Shown in pieces: positions 7,612-16,546 of a DNA stretch of 56,275 bases. The notes beneath the pieces were generated by a model. That model made no database searches. It was not told the DNA's origin and saw only the letters and a program-made list of their open reading frames with translations. This DNA is from Thermodesulfovibrio sp. (GTDB lineage Bacteria > Nitrospirota > Thermodesulfovibrionia > Thermodesulfovibrionales > Thermodesulfovibrionaceae): contig JANXBK010000009.1 in NCBI GenBank assembly GCA_025057595.1, positions 1-56,275 of the forward strand, in the 5' to 3' direction. Both the position numbers and the translations under genes were made by a program. Each line of letters starts with the position of its first letter. The first letter of the stretch is position 1.

Positions 7612-8565
7612 ATGAATAGACGAGATTTTCTTAAAAAGACTTTAACTGTAGTAGGATTCACACTTATTGGAGAAAAAACTTTTGCAGAAACTTCTATTTA
7701 CTCAACAGGAAATGTAGCAAATAGAAAAAACTGGATAAAATATGAGGAAACAAAAAAGCAGGGTATTAAGGTAGAAGAGCCTTATGCAGTACTTGTAGAT
7801 TTAACTAAATGTATTGGATGTCGTAGATGTGAATGGGCTTGTAATGAGTGGAATAAAAATCCAAATAGACCTTTAAAAGAGTTTGAAGAATCAAAAGATA
7901 AAAAACCTTCTGTATTTGACAAGGTAAGAAGAACCCATGCAGGCGAATTTACTGTAGTAAATAGATTTTATATAGAAAACACTCCAGTTTATGTTAAAAA
8001 ACAATGTATGCACTGTCTTAAACCAGCCTGTGTTAATGCCTGTTTTGTTAATGCCTTTAGTAAAACCGCACATGGAGCTATTCTTTATAATCCCTCAGTA
8101 TGTGTAGGATGTCGTTACTGCATGATTGCTTGCCCATTTGATATTCCTGCATATGAGTTTTATGATCCTTTTACACCTCAAATAACAAAATGCACTATGT
8201 GTTTTGACAGAATCGTAGAAGGAAAAGTTCCTGCCTGTGTTGAGATTTGCACAGCTGACGCTATGATTTTTGCAAAAAGAAATGAAATAATTCGTCTTGC
8301 TTATGAAAGGATAAATAACAATCCTCAAAGATATGTTCCTCATATTTATGGAGAGCATGAAGTGGGAGGAACAAGTTGGCTTTACATATCTGGAGTTTCC
8401 TTTGAAAAATTAGGATTTCCAAAAATTGATAAAACTCCTCTTCCTGAGTTAAGTAAAAACTTTCTTTTTGCCGTAAAAATACTTGAAGTGGTTGCTGCTG
8501 TTCCTTTGGTTTGGGGAGCTTACTACATGCTATCAAAGAATAAGAAAAAAGATGAAGGAAAATAA
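7612..8565 (+). CDS. hmcB: Periplasmic four-cluster ferredoxin subunit, Tat-exported (HmcB-like)
   Basis: 317 residues. The N-terminus MNRRDFLKK followed by a hydrophobic stretch is a twin-arginine signal. Four cysteine groups follow, at KCIGCRRCEWAC, QCMHCLKPAC, VCVGCRYCMIAC and KCTMC..CVEIC, consistent with four [4Fe-4S] clusters as in HmcB, DsrO and DmsB relatives. A hydrophobic span near residues 285-305 could anchor the C-terminus. It should relay electrons between HmcA and the NrfD-like HmcC next to it. The start at 7612 has a GAGGG site. The 3' end overlaps hmcC by 14 bases. Confidence 0.92.
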   Translation: MNRRDFLKKTLTVVGFTLIGEKTFAETSIYSTGNVANRKNWIKYEETKKQGIKVEEPYAVLVDLTKCIGCRRCEWACNEWNKNPNRPLKEFEESKDKKPSVFDKVRRTHAGEFTVVNRFYIENTPVYVKKQCMHCLKPACVNACFVNAFSKTAHGAILYNPSVCVGCRYCMIACPFDIPAYEFYDPFTPQITKCTMCFDRIVEGKVPACVEICTADAMIFAKRNEIIRLAYERINNNPQRYVPHIYGEHEVGGTSWLYISGVSFEKLGFPKIDKTPLPELSKNFLFAVKILEVVAAVPLVWGAYYMLSKNKKKDEGK

Positions 8566-9733
8566 CTTTTTCAGAGAAAAAATACTTTTAGGAATGAGCT
8601 TAAAAGATTATATCAAAGAACATGTTACAGTATGGAATCTTATTGCTCTAATTATACTTATTTTTGCTTTTTATTCAATGGCTTATAGAATCCTTTACGG
8701 TCTCGGACCTGCTACGAATCTTTCTGACACTTATCCTTGGGGATTATGGATCAGCTTTGACATACTTGCAAGCATTGCCCTTGCAGCACCAGCATTAACT
8801 GTTACAACCGCAGTTTATCTTTTTGGAATGAAGGATTACAAACAGTTTGCAAAGCCTGCTATAGTTTCAAGTCTGCTTGGTTATATTTTTGCAGTATTAG
8901 CCTTAATGTTTGATCTTGGAAGATATTATAGAGTTTTCTATGTAATTGGATGGTCATGGGGATTAGAGTCAGTACTATTTTTAGTTGCTTGGCATTTCTT
9001 TCTATATATAATTATTTGCTTTGTAGAGTGGGCACCATCTCTGTTTGATTGGCTTGGAAAAAACAAACTAAAAGAGTTTTTCTCAAAAATTGGAATATGG
9101 GCAACAGCTTTTGGAGTAATTATAGCAGGAGGACATCAATCAGCACTGGGAGGGTTATTTTTAGTAGCACCGACTAAAATTCATCCACTTTGGTATTCAA
9201 ATTTGCTTCCTTTGTTTTTCCTAATTTCAGCTCTATTTGCTGGCATATCGATGGTAATCATAGAAAGCACAATATCCCATAGAGTTTTTAAAGATAAACT
9301 CAAATCCTTCAACGAAAGTGAGTTTAACTTAAGAACTATCAGACTCGGTAAAGCATTGGTGGGAACCTTATTTTTATATATTTTTTTAAAAATAATTGAT
9401 CTTACCCATTACAACAACTGGCATTATCTTAACAGCGATTATGGTTACTGGTATCTTTTTGAAGTTGTCGGATTTGTAGTTGCTCCAGCCTTAATTTTAA
9501 TAAACTCAATAAAAACAAAAAATGTTCGCCTCGTAAGACTCTCTGCATTTACTGTAGCCATTGGAGTAATACTGAATAGATTCAATGTATCCCTGATTGC
9601 CTACAACTGGCATATTCCTCTAAGCGAAAAATACTATCCTACATGGATGGAGATCTCTTTGTCCTTAGGAGTCGTAACTTTAATAATTTTGTTTTATAGA
9701 TTTATAGTTCGTAGAATGGCTATTTTGAATTAA
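8552..9733 (+). CDS. hmcC: NrfD-family integral membrane subunit (HmcC-like)
   Basis: 393 residues from the ATG at 8552. An in-frame ATG at 8483 would add 23 residues lying inside hmcB and was rejected. The chain has about ten hydrophobic spans typical of the NrfD/PsrC family and ends in a basic tail. Conserved-looking pieces include the SDTYPWGLWISFD loop and the GGHQSALGGLF segment. The length matches Desulfovibrio HmcC. It is the membrane partner of HmcB and probably contacts menaquinone or transfers electrons to the cytoplasmic side. The gene ends 14 bases inside the convergent CNNM gene. Confidence 0.9.
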   Translation: MKENNFFREKILLGMSLKDYIKEHVTVWNLIALIILIFAFYSMAYRILYGLGPATNLSDTYPWGLWISFDILASIALAAPALTVTTAVYLFGMKDYKQFAKPAIVSSLLGYIFAVLALMFDLGRYYRVFYVIGWSWGLESVLFLVAWHFFLYIIICFVEWAPSLFDWLGKNKLKEFFSKIGIWATAFGVIIAGGHQSALGGLFLVAPTKIHPLWYSNLLPLFFLISALFAGISMVIIESTISHRVFKDKLKSFNESEFNLRTIRLGKALVGTLFLYIFLKIIDLTHYNNWHYLNSDYGYWYLFEVVGFVVAPALILINSIKTKNVRLVRLSAFTVAIGVILNRFNVSLIAYNWHIPLSEKYYPTWMEISLSLGVVTLIILFYRFIVRRMAILN

Positions 9734-11024
9734 GATTACCAGGAAAGTCGTATTTTATCTTTGAGATTCTTTGTCCAATCATTTCAATAACTTTGAAAAC
9801 TTTTCCATTAATATTCACTGTATCACCAACATTTGGAATTCTCTGAAGAACCGTTAAGATAAAACCTCCCAATGTCTCATACTCCTTTGACTCTTCTATA
9901 TCTATTCCATAGTCTTCTTTTAGGTCTCTTATTGATATTGTGGCATCTATTATCATTGAGCCATCTGGAAGTATGATTACAGGAGTTTCTGTATCATACT
10001 CATCTCTTATCTCGCCAACAAGCTCTTCAATTATATCTTCAAGTGTTACAAGACCTGTTACAACTCCATATTCATCTACAACTAGCGCCATATGAACTCT
10101 TCTTTTTTGCATATCTTTAAGTAAGATACTTATCTTCATCGTTTCTGGAACAAACATAGGAGGTTTTAGAAGTTTTTTAATGTCTATCTGAGCTTGTGGA
10201 TGTTTAATTAAAGAGTTATAAAAATCCTTTGCATGAAGTATGCCTCTTATGTCATTTAGATCTCTTCCAATTACCGGATATCTTGAATATTTCTCATCCA
10301 TAATAATTTCCCTAATCTCATCAATACTCATATAGAGACTCACTGTTACTATTCTTGGTGCAGGAATCATTATTTCTTTTACGGTAATTTCTGCGAAATT
10401 AAAGGCACTATGAATAAGCTGTCGCTCCTCTGGCTCAAAAAATCCTTTTTCTTCACCCTCTTCAATTAAAAGTTTTAGCTCTTCTTGAGTAACAAATCCT
10501 CTCTCAGAGAAAGCTTTTAGTCCGAAAGGCTTTAAAATAAAGTTTGTACTTAAAGTAAGAATTTTAACAAGAAGTGAGGTAATTTTTGAAAATCTATCAA
10601 CAAATCTCGCTGTTCTTAAACTCACCCACTCAGGATAAGAAAGAGCAATTGATTTTGGAATAAGCTCTCCAAAAATAACAGAAAGATAAGTAACTAAAAT
10701 CACAACAAATGTGATAGATAAAGCCTCTGCAGATACTCTTAAAAAACTAAAAGGTAAATCTTCAATTAAAGGCTTAATATTTTTTATAGCATAGGCACCT
10801 GCTATAGCTGATGCAAGAGAGCCTATAAGTGTTATTCCTACTTGAATTGTTGCAAGAAATTTGTCGGGATTTTCTTTAAATTTATTTACAAGTTCTGCGT
10901 TACTCCATTTTTCCTCAATTAACTTTTTAAGCCTTGATCTTCTGAGGGTAACTACTCCTATTTCAGATGCAGCAAAAATAGCATTAATAAAAATAAGAAG
11001 AAAAATTAGAAAAATTTCAATCAT
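9720..11024 (-). CDS. CNNM/CorC-family membrane protein with CBS domains
   Basis: 434 residues. Domains in order are a CNNM (DUF21) membrane region with about three or four spans (residues 1-190, including AASEIGVVTLRRSR and a GELIPKSIAL segment), a CBS pair (about 210-340, with VVDEYGVVTGLVTLEDIIEELVG), and a C-terminal CorC/HlyC transporter-associated domain. Older names are hemolysin C and UPF0053; relatives take part in Mg2+/Co2+ efflux or homeostasis. It stands alone and converges on hmcC with a 14-base overlap. The ATG at 11024 is 20 bases from the end of the upstream gene on the same strand, so cotranscription is possible. Confidence 0.88.
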   Translation of the reverse strand: MIEIFLIFLLIFINAIFAASEIGVVTLRRSRLKKLIEEKWSNAELVNKFKENPDKFLATIQVGITLIGSLASAIAGAYAIKNIKPLIEDLPFSFLRVSAEALSITFVVILVTYLSVIFGELIPKSIALSYPEWVSLRTARFVDRFSKITSLLVKILTLSTNFILKPFGLKAFSERGFVTQEELKLLIEEGEEKGFFEPEERQLIHSAFNFAEITVKEIMIPAPRIVTVSLYMSIDEIREIIMDEKYSRYPVIGRDLNDIRGILHAKDFYNSLIKHPQAQIDIKKLLKPPMFVPETMKISILLKDMQKRRVHMALVVDEYGVVTGLVTLEDIIEELVGEIRDEYDTETPVIILPDGSMIIDATISIRDLKEDYGIDIEESKEYETLGGFILTVLQRIPNVGDTVNINGKVFKVIEMIGQRISKIKYDFPGNLNSK

Positions 11025-11044
11025 AAATTTTAAAATAAAGTTAA

Positions 11045-12127
11045 CTATAAGCTTTTAATCTTGTCAACAACTGCCTCAGCTACTTCCTTTGTACCCACAG
11101 GTGGGATTGAATCATTCTCATATTTCATGTCATATGTAAGATATTTACCTTCTTTTATAACTTCTTCAACTGCTTTTTCTATTTTGTCTGCTGCTTTAAC
11201 TTCACCAATATGTTTAAGCATCATTGCCGCACTAAGAATTATAGCGAAAGGATTTACTTTATTTAATCCTTTATATTTTGGAGCACTTCCATGAGTTGGC
11301 TCAAAAACTGCGTACTTATCTCCTATATTTGCACCTGGAGCTAATCCAAGTCCTCCAATAAGTCCTGCGGCTAAATCACTTACGATATCACCATAAAGAT
11401 TTGGTAAAACTAAAACATCATAAAGCTCTGGTTTTTGCACAAGCTGCATACACATGTTGTCTACAATTTTGTCTTCAAACTCTATGTCTGAATACTCATT
11501 TGCAACCTGTCTAGCCACTTCAAGAAATAATCCATCAGTGTATTTCATTATATTTGCTTTATGTACAGCTGTAACTTTTCTGCGTCCATGTCTTCTTGCA
11601 TACTCAAAAGCAAATCTTACAATTCTTTCTGTTCCAAATACTGAAATTGGCTTTATAGTTATCCCTGAGTCTTCTCTTAACTTTTTACCTGTTTTCTCTT
11701 CAATAAATTTAATTAACTCAAGTGTTTCTGGCTCACTCTTTTTAAACTCTACTCCTGCGTAGAGATCTTCTGTATTTTCTCTAATTATAACAAGATCAAC
11801 ATTTTCATATCTTGTTTTTGCTCCTCTAAAACTTCTACAGGGTCTAACACAAGCGTATAAATCAAGTGTTTGCCTTAAGGTTACATTAACACTTCTAAAA
11901 CCTGTTCCAACAGGAGTTGTAATCGGCCCTTTTATTGCTACTTTATTTGCTTTTATTGAATCAATAACTCTCTGGGGTAATGGATTGCCTTCTTTTAAGT
12001 AAACTTCCTCGCCAGCAAACTGAATATCCCATTGAATACTGACTCCTGTTGCTTCAACAACTTTTTTCATAGCTTCTGAAATCTCAGGACCTATACCATC
12101 ACCTGGAATTAAAGTAATCTTATGCAT
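11045..12127 (-). CDS. NAD-dependent isocitrate dehydrogenase-like (beta-decarboxylating dehydrogenase family)
   Basis: 360 residues of the isocitrate/isopropylmalate dehydrogenase family. The N-terminal IPGDGIGPE is present. The substrate loop reads [11 protein letters not shown] (75-85), with serine where isocitrate-using enzymes place it, and [10 protein letters not shown] (116-125) matches isocitrate or homoisocitrate enzymes. LeuB normally has RELTGG. The metal site segment NLYGDIVSD is present. It follows a citrate/homocitrate-type synthase gene by nine bases with a strong GGAGG site. Together they would convert acetyl-CoA and oxaloacetate to 2-oxoglutarate, given an aconitase. Homoisocitrate dehydrogenase remains possible. 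Confidence 0.85.
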   Translation of the reverse strand: MHKITLIPGDGIGPEISEAMKKVVEATGVSIQWDIQFAGEEVYLKEGNPLPQRVIDSIKANKVAIKGPITTPVGTGFRSVNVTLRQTLDLYACVRPCRSFRGAKTRYENVDLVIIRENTEDLYAGVEFKKSEPETLELIKFIEEKTGKKLREDSGITIKPISVFGTERIVRFAFEYARRHGRRKVTAVHKANIMKYTDGLFLEVARQVANEYSDIEFEDKIVDNMCMQLVQKPELYDVLVLPNLYGDIVSDLAAGLIGGLGLAPGANIGDKYAVFEPTHGSAPKYKGLNKVNPFAIILSAAMMLKHIGEVKAADKIEKAVEEVIKEGKYLTYDMKYENDSIPPVGTKEVAEAVVDKIKSL

Positions 12128-12136
12128 TCTACCTCC

Positions 12137-13381
12137 TTAAGGTGTTACTGTAAGAATTTTACGAACTACTTCTGGATATGTAGCTATAAATTTCAGTTCA
12201 TCATCTGTAAGAGGTTTCTGGGTATGTAAATTTGCATATTGAACAAGCTCAAGAATTTTTCTTGCTTCAGCATCATCGTGAAACTCTATTCCAAGTTTAC
12301 TGTAGACGTATCTGAAGCCCTTTATCCCTCCATACTCTCCTGTAGTTATAATTCTTCCTGTTTCTAAAAGCTCTGGCTCTCCTCGACCAACATCTTCAGG
12401 TGAGTATAGCTCATAATTTGAGCGATCCTTCAAAACACCATCTGCATGAATACCTGATTCATGAGCAAAAGCATTCGCACCAACACCTGGTTGATTTATA
12501 GGAATAGGAATATTAAACTGATAGGAAGCATATTTTGCAATCTTCCATGCCATTTTGAGATTAATATGCTCATCAAGAGGACAAACCTCTTTTAATCCAT
12601 GAGAATACATAAGAGCAAGAATTGTTGAGACTAAATCTGCATTTCCTGCTCTCTCACCATATCCATTAACTGTTGTGTTAATGTAACTGTCAACTCCAGC
12701 TTCAACTGTTGCTCTTGCTCCTGCTACTGAAACAGCTTCTGCCATACCAAGATCATTATGACAATGCATCTCAATGGGAAATTTTGTAGCTAAGGCAAGT
12801 GTGTGAACTCTTTCATAAATAGTTATTGGATCTTCACATCCTAATGTGTCACAGTAACGGAACCTGTCTCCTCCTGCCTCTTTCCCAGCAAAGATAAACT
12901 CTATAAGTCTACTTAACTCTGTACGGGATGCATCTTCTGCATTAAATCCCACAGTTTCTGCTCCTAACTCTTTTGCAAGTTTAACTGCGTTGTACATGCT
13001 TTTTAAAATATCATCCCATGTTTTTCTACCTTGAAACTTTCCTTGAATCATTATCTCAGAGGTAGAAATTGAAAGATTAATATGCTTTAGCCTCGGACAG
13101 TTCTTAAAAGCAAGCTCTACATCCTCTGGTATGGCCCGTGCCCATCCTTCAAGATGAATTCTTTTAAAAACCCCCATCTCTACCAACTCAAGATTTGCAT
13201 TAATATAGTTAACTTCATGTTTCAAAGTAGGAAATCCTATCTCACTTTGATACACACCCATCTCATCAAGATAGAGATTAAGCATTGTTTTTGCAAGTTT
13301 TGGAAGAAGTATTCTTGAAGTCTGAACACCATCCCTATTTGTTACATCAATAATATATACTTTTGCCTTTTTATCACTCAT
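12137..13381 (-). CDS. Homocitrate synthase-family enzyme, possibly (Re)-citrate synthase
   Basis: 414 residues of the DRE-TIM metallolyase family (LeuA, CimA, homocitrate synthase, Re-citrate synthase). The first strand motif is DVTNRDGVQT (12-21) instead of the usual DTTLRDGEQ. Metal-site histidines are in EMHCHNDLG, and NTTVNGYGERAGNA and HESGIHADG are intact. There is no C-terminal leucine-sensing domain, so it is not a typical LeuA. Its partner gene encodes an isocitrate-dehydrogenase-like protein, which favours citrate or homocitrate as product. Re-citrate synthase is my inference from that neighbour and from the anaerobic setting. A strong AGGAGG precedes the start. Confidence 0.75.
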   Translation of the reverse strand: MSDKKAKVYIIDVTNRDGVQTSRILLPKLAKTMLNLYLDEMGVYQSEIGFPTLKHEVNYINANLELVEMGVFKRIHLEGWARAIPEDVELAFKNCPRLKHINLSISTSEIMIQGKFQGRKTWDDILKSMYNAVKLAKELGAETVGFNAEDASRTELSRLIEFIFAGKEAGGDRFRYCDTLGCEDPITIYERVHTLALATKFPIEMHCHNDLGMAEAVSVAGARATVEAGVDSYINTTVNGYGERAGNADLVSTILALMYSHGLKEVCPLDEHINLKMAWKIAKYASYQFNIPIPINQPGVGANAFAHESGIHADGVLKDRSNYELYSPEDVGRGEPELLETGRIITTGEYGGIKGFRYVYSKLGIEFHDDAEARKILELVQYANLHTQKPLTDDELKFIATYPEVVRKILTVTP

Positions 13382-13404
13382 TATTTTACCTCCTGCTTTT
13401 TTGA

Positions 13405-13893
13405 TTATTTTTTATGGGATATCTCTCTTGGGATGGCTACTTTGCCTGTTCTAACAAACTCTTTTATACCCATTGGTTTCATAAGCTCTATGAAAGCTTG
13501 AATTTTCTTTTCATCTCCTGTTATCTCAATTGTATAGGTAGTAGGACCGGAATCTACGATTCTTCCGCGAAATATCTCAACAGTTTTTAAAACCTCTAAA
13601 CGATTTTCTTTTTTGGGAGCAACTTTAATAAGTATCATCTCTCTTTCTACATGATCTATATCTGTCAAATCAACAACTTTTATAACATCAATTAATCTAT
13701 TAAGCTGCTTAGTTATCTGCTCAATCACTTTGTCATCTCCTGTTGTAACAATAGTCATAATTGATATTTGAGGATCTATGGTTTCACCTACAGAAAGACT
13801 TTCTATGTTGTATCCTCTTCCACTGAATAGCCCAGCGATTCTTGCTAAAACTCCAAATTTATTCTCAACAAGTACTGAAATTGTGTGTCTCAC
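13405..13893 (-). CDS. ilvN: Acetolactate synthase small (regulatory) subunit
   Basis: 162 residues, the usual length of IlvN/IlvH. The N-terminal ACT domain (about 1-75) begins [32 protein letters not shown], shown here in pieces: [10 protein letters not shown] and [10 protein letters not shown]. The C-terminal domain follows. It binds branched-chain amino acids, usually valine, and stabilises and inhibits IlvB. The start codon is GTG (complement of 13891-13893) with an AGGAGGGAG ribosome site. It lies nine bases after ilvB in the same operon. Confidence 0.95.
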   Translation of the reverse strand: MRHTISVLVENKFGVLARIAGLFSGRGYNIESLSVGETIDPQISIMTIVTTGDDKVIEQITKQLNRLIDVIKVVDLTDIDHVEREMILIKVAPKKENRLEVLKTVEIFRGRIVDSGPTTYTIEITGDEKKIQAFIELMKPMGIKEFVRTGKVAIPREISHKK

Positions 13894-13902
13894 AACTCCC
13901 TC

Positions 13903-15633
13903 CTATTTAACAGCTTTAAGTTTACGTTCTTTTTTCTTCTCTTCAAATATCATCTGATCTAAGGATGCACCTGGAGGAACCATTGGATAAACTTTTTCCT
14001 TCCAGTCAACAACAAAATCCATAAGCACTGGTTTTCTTATTGAAAGAGCCTCTCTTAGGACAGGCTCCACCTCCGATGGTTTTGTGGCTCTCAGACCAAT
14101 TGCACCATAAGCTTCAGCAAGTTTAACAAAATCAGGAGCTGTACTTAAGTAAGTATGTGAGTATCTTTCATTATAAAAAAGCTCTTGCCATTGTCTGACC
14201 ATTCCAAGATAACTATTGTTTAGAATAGCAACCTTCACCGGAAGATCATATACAACTGCTGTTGCAAGCTCTTGTATATTCATCTGTATACTGCCATCAC
14301 CTGCTATATCAATAACTGTCATATCTGGAAAAGCAATCTGTGCACCAATTGCAGCTGGAAATCCATATCCCATTGTACCAAGTCCACCAGATGTTACAAG
14401 TCTACGAGGTTTGTCAAATTTAAAGAATTGAGCAGTCCACATCTGATTTTGTCCAACCTCTGTTGTAATAATGACATCTCCGCCTGTAATCTCATATATT
14501 TTTTCAATAACATATTGAGGCTTGATAACTTCAGGATCATACTCATATGTTAATGGTCTTTCTTTCTTCCACTGATTTATCTGTCTAAGCCATGCCTTTC
14601 TGACTTCTTCCCATTGGGGTGAAAACTCCTCTTTCAAAATCTTGTTTAAAACCCTTAAAACTCTGCTTACATCACCGACTATTGGAATGTCAACTCTGAC
14701 ATTTTTTCTTATAGAGGTCGGATCAATGTCAATATGTATAATCTTTGCATAAGGTGCAAAAGCATCAGTTTTACCAGTCACTCTATCATCAAATCTCATT
14801 CCAATAGCTATTATTAAATCTGACTCCTGTACAGCTTTATTAGCGTAATAACTTCCATGCATTCCGAGCATACCTAATGAAAGCTCATGAGTACGAGGAA
14901 AACTACCAAGACCCATTAAGGTGTTTGCAACAGGAATTTGGGTATATTCTGCAAGCTCCTTTAAATATTCATGAGCCTCTGAAATTATACAGCCTCCTCC
15001 TGCAATAATAACAGCTTTTTTAGATTTTGAAATCTCTGCAGCAGCCTTTTTAATCATAAAATAGTTGCCTTCATAAGTAGGATTATAACTACGTATATGA
15101 ATCTTTTCTGGCCAAATAAACTCAGTTCTACCTTGAATTATATCTTTTGGAAGGTCTATTAAAACCGGTCCTGGCCTGCCTGTAGTTGCAATGTAAAAGG
15201 CTTCTCTTACCTGTCTTGCAAGATCCTTTACATCTTTAATAAGTATATTATATTTAGTACAAGGTCTTGTAATTCCAACAATATCTGCCTCCTGAAAAGC
15301 ATCATTACCTATTAGGAAAGTCGGAACCTGTCCAGTAAAAATAATAAGAGGAACAGAATCCATATAGGCTGTAGTAACGCCAGTTACCGTATTTGTTGCT
15401 CCTGGTCCACTTGTTACAAGCACAACCCCTGGTTTTCCAGTAACTCTGGCATATCCATCAGCAGCGTGTGTTGCACCTTGCTCATGTCTTGTCAAAATCA
15501 GTTTTATATCTGGATCATCATAAAGAAGATCAAATATATCAAGAATGACACCACCAGGATAACCAAAGATATACTTTACTCCCTCTCTTTTTAAACATTC
15601 AACTAAAATTTCAGCACCTTTCATTTTAGCCAT
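13903..15633 (-). CDS. ilvB: Acetolactate synthase large (catalytic) subunit
   Basis: 576 residues. This TPP enzyme condenses two pyruvates to acetolactate, or pyruvate with 2-oxobutyrate, at the entry to valine, leucine and isoleucine synthesis. The catalytic glutamate lies in [15 protein letters not shown] (E51). The central FAD-binding domain is intact, and the TPP/Mg motif [12 protein letters not shown] lies near residue 450. It is first in the operon ilvB-ilvN-citrate synthase-like-IDH-like, with an AAAGGAGTGG ribosome site. No ilvC, ilvD or leuA is in the window. Confidence 0.96.
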   Translation of the reverse strand: MAKMKGAEILVECLKREGVKYIFGYPGGVILDIFDLLYDDPDIKLILTRHEQGATHAADGYARVTGKPGVVLVTSGPGATNTVTGVTTAYMDSVPLIIFTGQVPTFLIGNDAFQEADIVGITRPCTKYNILIKDVKDLARQVREAFYIATTGRPGPVLIDLPKDIIQGRTEFIWPEKIHIRSYNPTYEGNYFMIKKAAAEISKSKKAVIIAGGGCIISEAHEYLKELAEYTQIPVANTLMGLGSFPRTHELSLGMLGMHGSYYANKAVQESDLIIAIGMRFDDRVTGKTDAFAPYAKIIHIDIDPTSIRKNVRVDIPIVGDVSRVLRVLNKILKEEFSPQWEEVRKAWLRQINQWKKERPLTYEYDPEVIKPQYVIEKIYEITGGDVIITTEVGQNQMWTAQFFKFDKPRRLVTSGGLGTMGYGFPAAIGAQIAFPDMTVIDIAGDGSIQMNIQELATAVVYDLPVKVAILNNSYLGMVRQWQELFYNERYSHTYLSTAPDFVKLAEAYGAIGLRATKPSEVEPVLREALSIRKPVLMDFVVDWKEKVYPMVPPGASLDQMIFEEKKKERKLKAVK

Positions 15634-15669
15634 TTTCTTACCACTCCTTTAATTAGAGATTTAAAAATT

Positions 15670-15699
15670 AATATACCATAATATTTTTTAATCAATCAA
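15670..15699 (-). promoter_or_regulatory. Predicted promoter of the ilvB operon
   Basis: Reading leftward, TTGATT (15699 to 15694) and TATATT (15675 to 15670) are separated by 18 bases and end about 36 bases before the ilvB ATG. The -35 lies in the last codons of the upstream isomerase gene. No leader-peptide attenuator or T-box was seen. Confidence 0.45.
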
Positions 15700-16449
15700 T
15701 TTATTGAAAACTTCAATACTTTTAAATACTGCTTCCACTGAATGTGCTTCAATTGTATAAATATACCCATCTTTGGAATTAAGTAATCTAAATAGAGTTT
15801 TAAAATCAAAAGAACCATCTCCTATAGCGAGATGTTCATCAAAATTTTTATTGTTGTCATGAAGATGAAGCTCAACTATATACTTACCAATGGAGTCTAT
15901 CCATTCTTCCAGAGTTTTTTTAGAAAAGAGATTAAAATGTCCTGTATCAAAACATACTCCAAAGTAAGTTGAGTTTATCTTCTCCATAAGCATACATAAG
16001 CTATTGGGTTCTTCTTCAAAAATATTTTCTACTGCTATCTTTATCCTTGTTTTTTCAGCTCTTGGTAAAATTTTTTCCCAAGTAATTAAACTTCCCTCAA
16101 GCCATACATCCACTTTAAAAGCATACTTCCACTTTTCATAACCTGAGTGAAAAACAATAATCTTAGGATATAAAAACTCGGCTATATCGAAAATTTGATT
16201 AAATCTGAATAGAGTAACTTCTCTTATTTTAGGATCAACTGCTCCTGGAGATAAATCCATAAAAGGAGCATGAATAGACAAGGAAGGTCCATAGGAAAGA
16301 GCTTTTTCCAAATTTAATATATCTCTTTTTTGTATATTGTCTAAACTTTTAGCATCAAAAAATATTTCAAGATTCAATTTGTTTTGTTGAATAACTTCTA
16401 TATAGTTATAAATCTTACTATATGGAAGATGTATGTGAGGTTTAATCAT
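15688..16449 (-). CDS. Sugar phosphate isomerase/epimerase-like TIM barrel protein (AP endonuclease 2 family)
   Basis: 253 residues of the xylose-isomerase-like TIM barrel superfamily. Metal-binding segments are recognisable: SIHAPFMD near residue 58, IVFHSGYE near 99, AVENIFEE near 140, CFDTGHFNLF near 168 and ELHLHDNN near 195. A late IEAH supplies another potential ligand. Members isomerise or epimerise sugars or polyols, or act as endonuclease IV. The short length and the HLHDNN motif fit the isomerase side, but the substrate is unknown. It lies 54 bases upstream of ilvB on the same strand and diverges from the epimerase gene at 16547. Confidence 0.75.
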   Translation of the reverse strand: MIKPHIHLPYSKIYNYIEVIQQNKLNLEIFFDAKSLDNIQKRDILNLEKALSYGPSLSIHAPFMDLSPGAVDPKIREVTLFRFNQIFDIAEFLYPKIIVFHSGYEKWKYAFKVDVWLEGSLITWEKILPRAEKTRIKIAVENIFEEEPNSLCMLMEKINSTYFGVCFDTGHFNLFSKKTLEEWIDSIGKYIVELHLHDNNKNFDEHLAIGDGSFDFKTLFRLLNSKDGYIYTIEAHSVEAVFKSIEVFNKLID

Positions 16450-16511
16450 TATTTATTAAGCATAATTCAATCTTTCCTAAAATATTCTAAAACATCTAAA
16501 CTATATTTTTG

Positions 16512-16539
16512 TATAATAAATCAAAAAAATTTTTGGAGG
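16512..16539 (+). promoter_or_regulatory. -10 box and ribosome site of the epimerase gene
   Basis: TGTATAAT ends at 16517 and a GGAGG lies at 16535-16539, eight bases before the ATG at 16547. Unlike several neighbours, this gene has a conventional leader of about 22 bases. No clear -35 box was found. Confidence 0.4.
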
Positions 16540-16546
16540 ATCAAAA

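Noticed and set aside
8483-8551. Earlier ATG for hmcC
   Set aside because: It lies inside hmcB and adds 23 residues that are not part of the NrfD family; the ATG at 8552 matches the usual length.
11045-13381. Reading the pair as LeuB and LeuA of leucine synthesis
   Set aside because: The dehydrogenase has [10 protein letters not shown] and TGFRSVN, typical of isocitrate-type enzymes, not RELTGG; the synthase lacks the LeuA regulatory domain. The reading is kept only as an alternative.
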